The notes under the pieces: generated by a model
What the model was told of the DNA's origin: nothing
What the model saw: only the letters and a program-made list of their open reading frames with translations
The model's database searches: none
Position numbers and translations under genes: made by a program
Shown here: piece after piece, positions 63,297 to 64,000 of the stretch
Layout: the number at the start of each line of letters is the position of its first letter
Numbering within the stretch: the stretch's first letter is position 1
Origin: Microthrix sp041394405
GTDB taxonomy: Bacteria; Actinomycetota; Acidimicrobiia; Acidimicrobiales; Microtrichaceae
Assembly: GCA_041394405.1 (NCBI GenBank)
Contig: JAWKIF010000008.1
Coordinates: 186,001 to 250,000, forward strand
Length of the DNA: 64,000 nucleotides
Direction: 5' to 3'

Positions 63297-64000
63297 TCAG
63301 GGTGAGGATGGGGCGTTGTCGGCCGCTCCCTCCGGGGCGTAGACGCGTACCGAGTCGACGGTGAACGCCGCGGGAAGCTCGGGGTTGTCGTCGGCGAGCT
63401 CGGGGTTGTCGCCGGGAGGCCGAACCCAGTCGTCGCCGACCGTGGTGCTCAGCACCAGATACATCGGGTTGGAGCCGTCGAAGGGTGCGGGGTAGAGCGG
63501 CGCTGCGAGCCCGTCCGGCAGGGTGCCGGGGTGCGCACTGCCCCACCTGGCCGAGCCGCCCTCGCCCAGTTCGAGGAACGGCTCGCCATCCACCGACCAG
63601 ATCAGGGCGGTGGGGCTCCACCTCAGCTCGAAGGTGTGGAAACCGTCGCCGCCGTCGGAGAGCGCGGTCGAGGCGGACTCCGACGAGCATCCGTCGCCGC
63701 AACCCGGTTCGGCCCAGGACGCCCGACCGACCACCATGCTGGGATCGCTTCCGTCCACGTCGAGCAGGGTCAGCTCGCCGGACAGGCCGTCCTTGCCGTA
63801 GGGCTCCTGCGTCGGCAGGAGCGACACGGTGCTTCGGACCCCGGAACCGGGTGCCACCTTGGCCCGAACGACAAAGCGGCCGAATGCCGAGGAGAACTTG
63901 CCTCGGGTGCGGAGCGTTGCGGCCCCGTAGGAGCGGTTCTTGCCACCGGGGCACGCCTCCGGGCCTTCGGTGGCGAGCAAGTCCACCGAGCCGTCGGCCA
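63297..64000 (-). CDS. GH16-like secreted glycoside hydrolase, N-terminus beyond window
   Basis: At least 234 residues visible; the frame is open to base 64000. Jelly-roll GH16 features: YGAATLRTRGKFSSAFGRFV, FHTFELRWSPTALIWSVDGE and PMYLVLSTTVGDDW. The catalytic region, normally GEIDIME-like (ExDxxE), reads GELTLLDV here, so the first Glu is kept but the Asp and second Glu are Thr and Asp. Likely inactive or altered, perhaps glycan-binding. Converges with the thioredoxin gene (5-base gap). Confidence 0.7.
   Translation of the reverse strand, partial: ADGSVDLLATEGPEACPGGKNRSYGAATLRTRGKFSSAFGRFVVRAKVAPGSGVRSTVSLLPTQEPYGKDGLSGELTLLDVDGSDPSMVVGRASWAEPGCGDGCSSESASTALSDGGDGFHTFELRWSPTALIWSVDGEPFLELGEGGSARWGSAHPGTLPDGLAAPLYPAPFDGSNPMYLVLSTTVGDDWVRPPGDNPELADDNPELPAAFTVDSVRVYAPEGAADNAPSSP

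Overview
The window is high-GC bacterial chromosome with the gene content of an actinomycete. It carries a WhiB regulator, an ECF sigma factor paired with an RskA-type anti-sigma factor, DUF2017 beside clpS, DUF4916, a dedicated oligoribonuclease, and many genes whose start codon lies 6-9 bases after a TAnnnT -10 box (leaderless transcripts). The style of gene neighbours fits class Acidimicrobiia, but the genus is inference only.

Layout. 1-11239 is the 3' part of the S10-spc-alpha ribosomal superoperon: rpsC (cut by the window edge), rplP-rpmC-rpsQ-rplN-rplX-rplE-rpsN-rpsH-rplF-rplR-rpsE-rpmD-rplO, secY-adk, infA-rpmJ-rpsM-rpsK-rpsD-rpoA-rplQ, then truA. rpsH is frameshifted, infA appears to start at CTG, and the usual map gene is missing between adk and infA. 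12325-17127 is a SigK/RskA-like regulatory pair followed by a membrane molybdopterin oxidoreductase and a two-domain fasciclin lipoprotein, the content of a SigK regulon. 17312-20154 holds an ACT-domain malic enzyme, a HAD hydrolase and three tRNAs (Glu, Asp, Phe). 20252-31248 is a respiratory block: DUF2017-clpS-ctaA on the minus strand; ctaB, a subunit-I paralogue with every metal-ligand histidine replaced, a subunit-III paralogue, an unknown membrane protein, then the canonical caa3-type oxidase ctaC-ctaD-ctaE-COX4 on the plus strand.

31269-49662 is housekeeping and accessory: an ABC exporter, a secreted esterase, a lone Mrr-like nuclease, phosphatase, serS, Maf, Dus, pdxH, a CcdA-TlpA thiol-redox pair, WhiB, a thioesterase, orn, dut, a GGDEF-EAL protein with a 3' frameshift and a metallophosphoesterase. 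49855-63291 includes an SDR, the decayed remnant of a sugar dehydrogenase, leuA behind a leucine-codon leader peptide and attenuator, a second ECF sigma factor, a VIT-family transporter, a giant Lhr helicase, a Nei-type glycosylase and a thioredoxin-fold lipoprotein whose first active-site cysteine codon is an in-frame TGA followed by a hairpin, a candidate selenoprotein. The window ends inside a GH16-like gene with an altered catalytic motif.

The two strongest leads are the candidate UxxC selenoprotein (62542-63291) and the metal-less oxidase subunit I/III paralogue pair (23761-25958).
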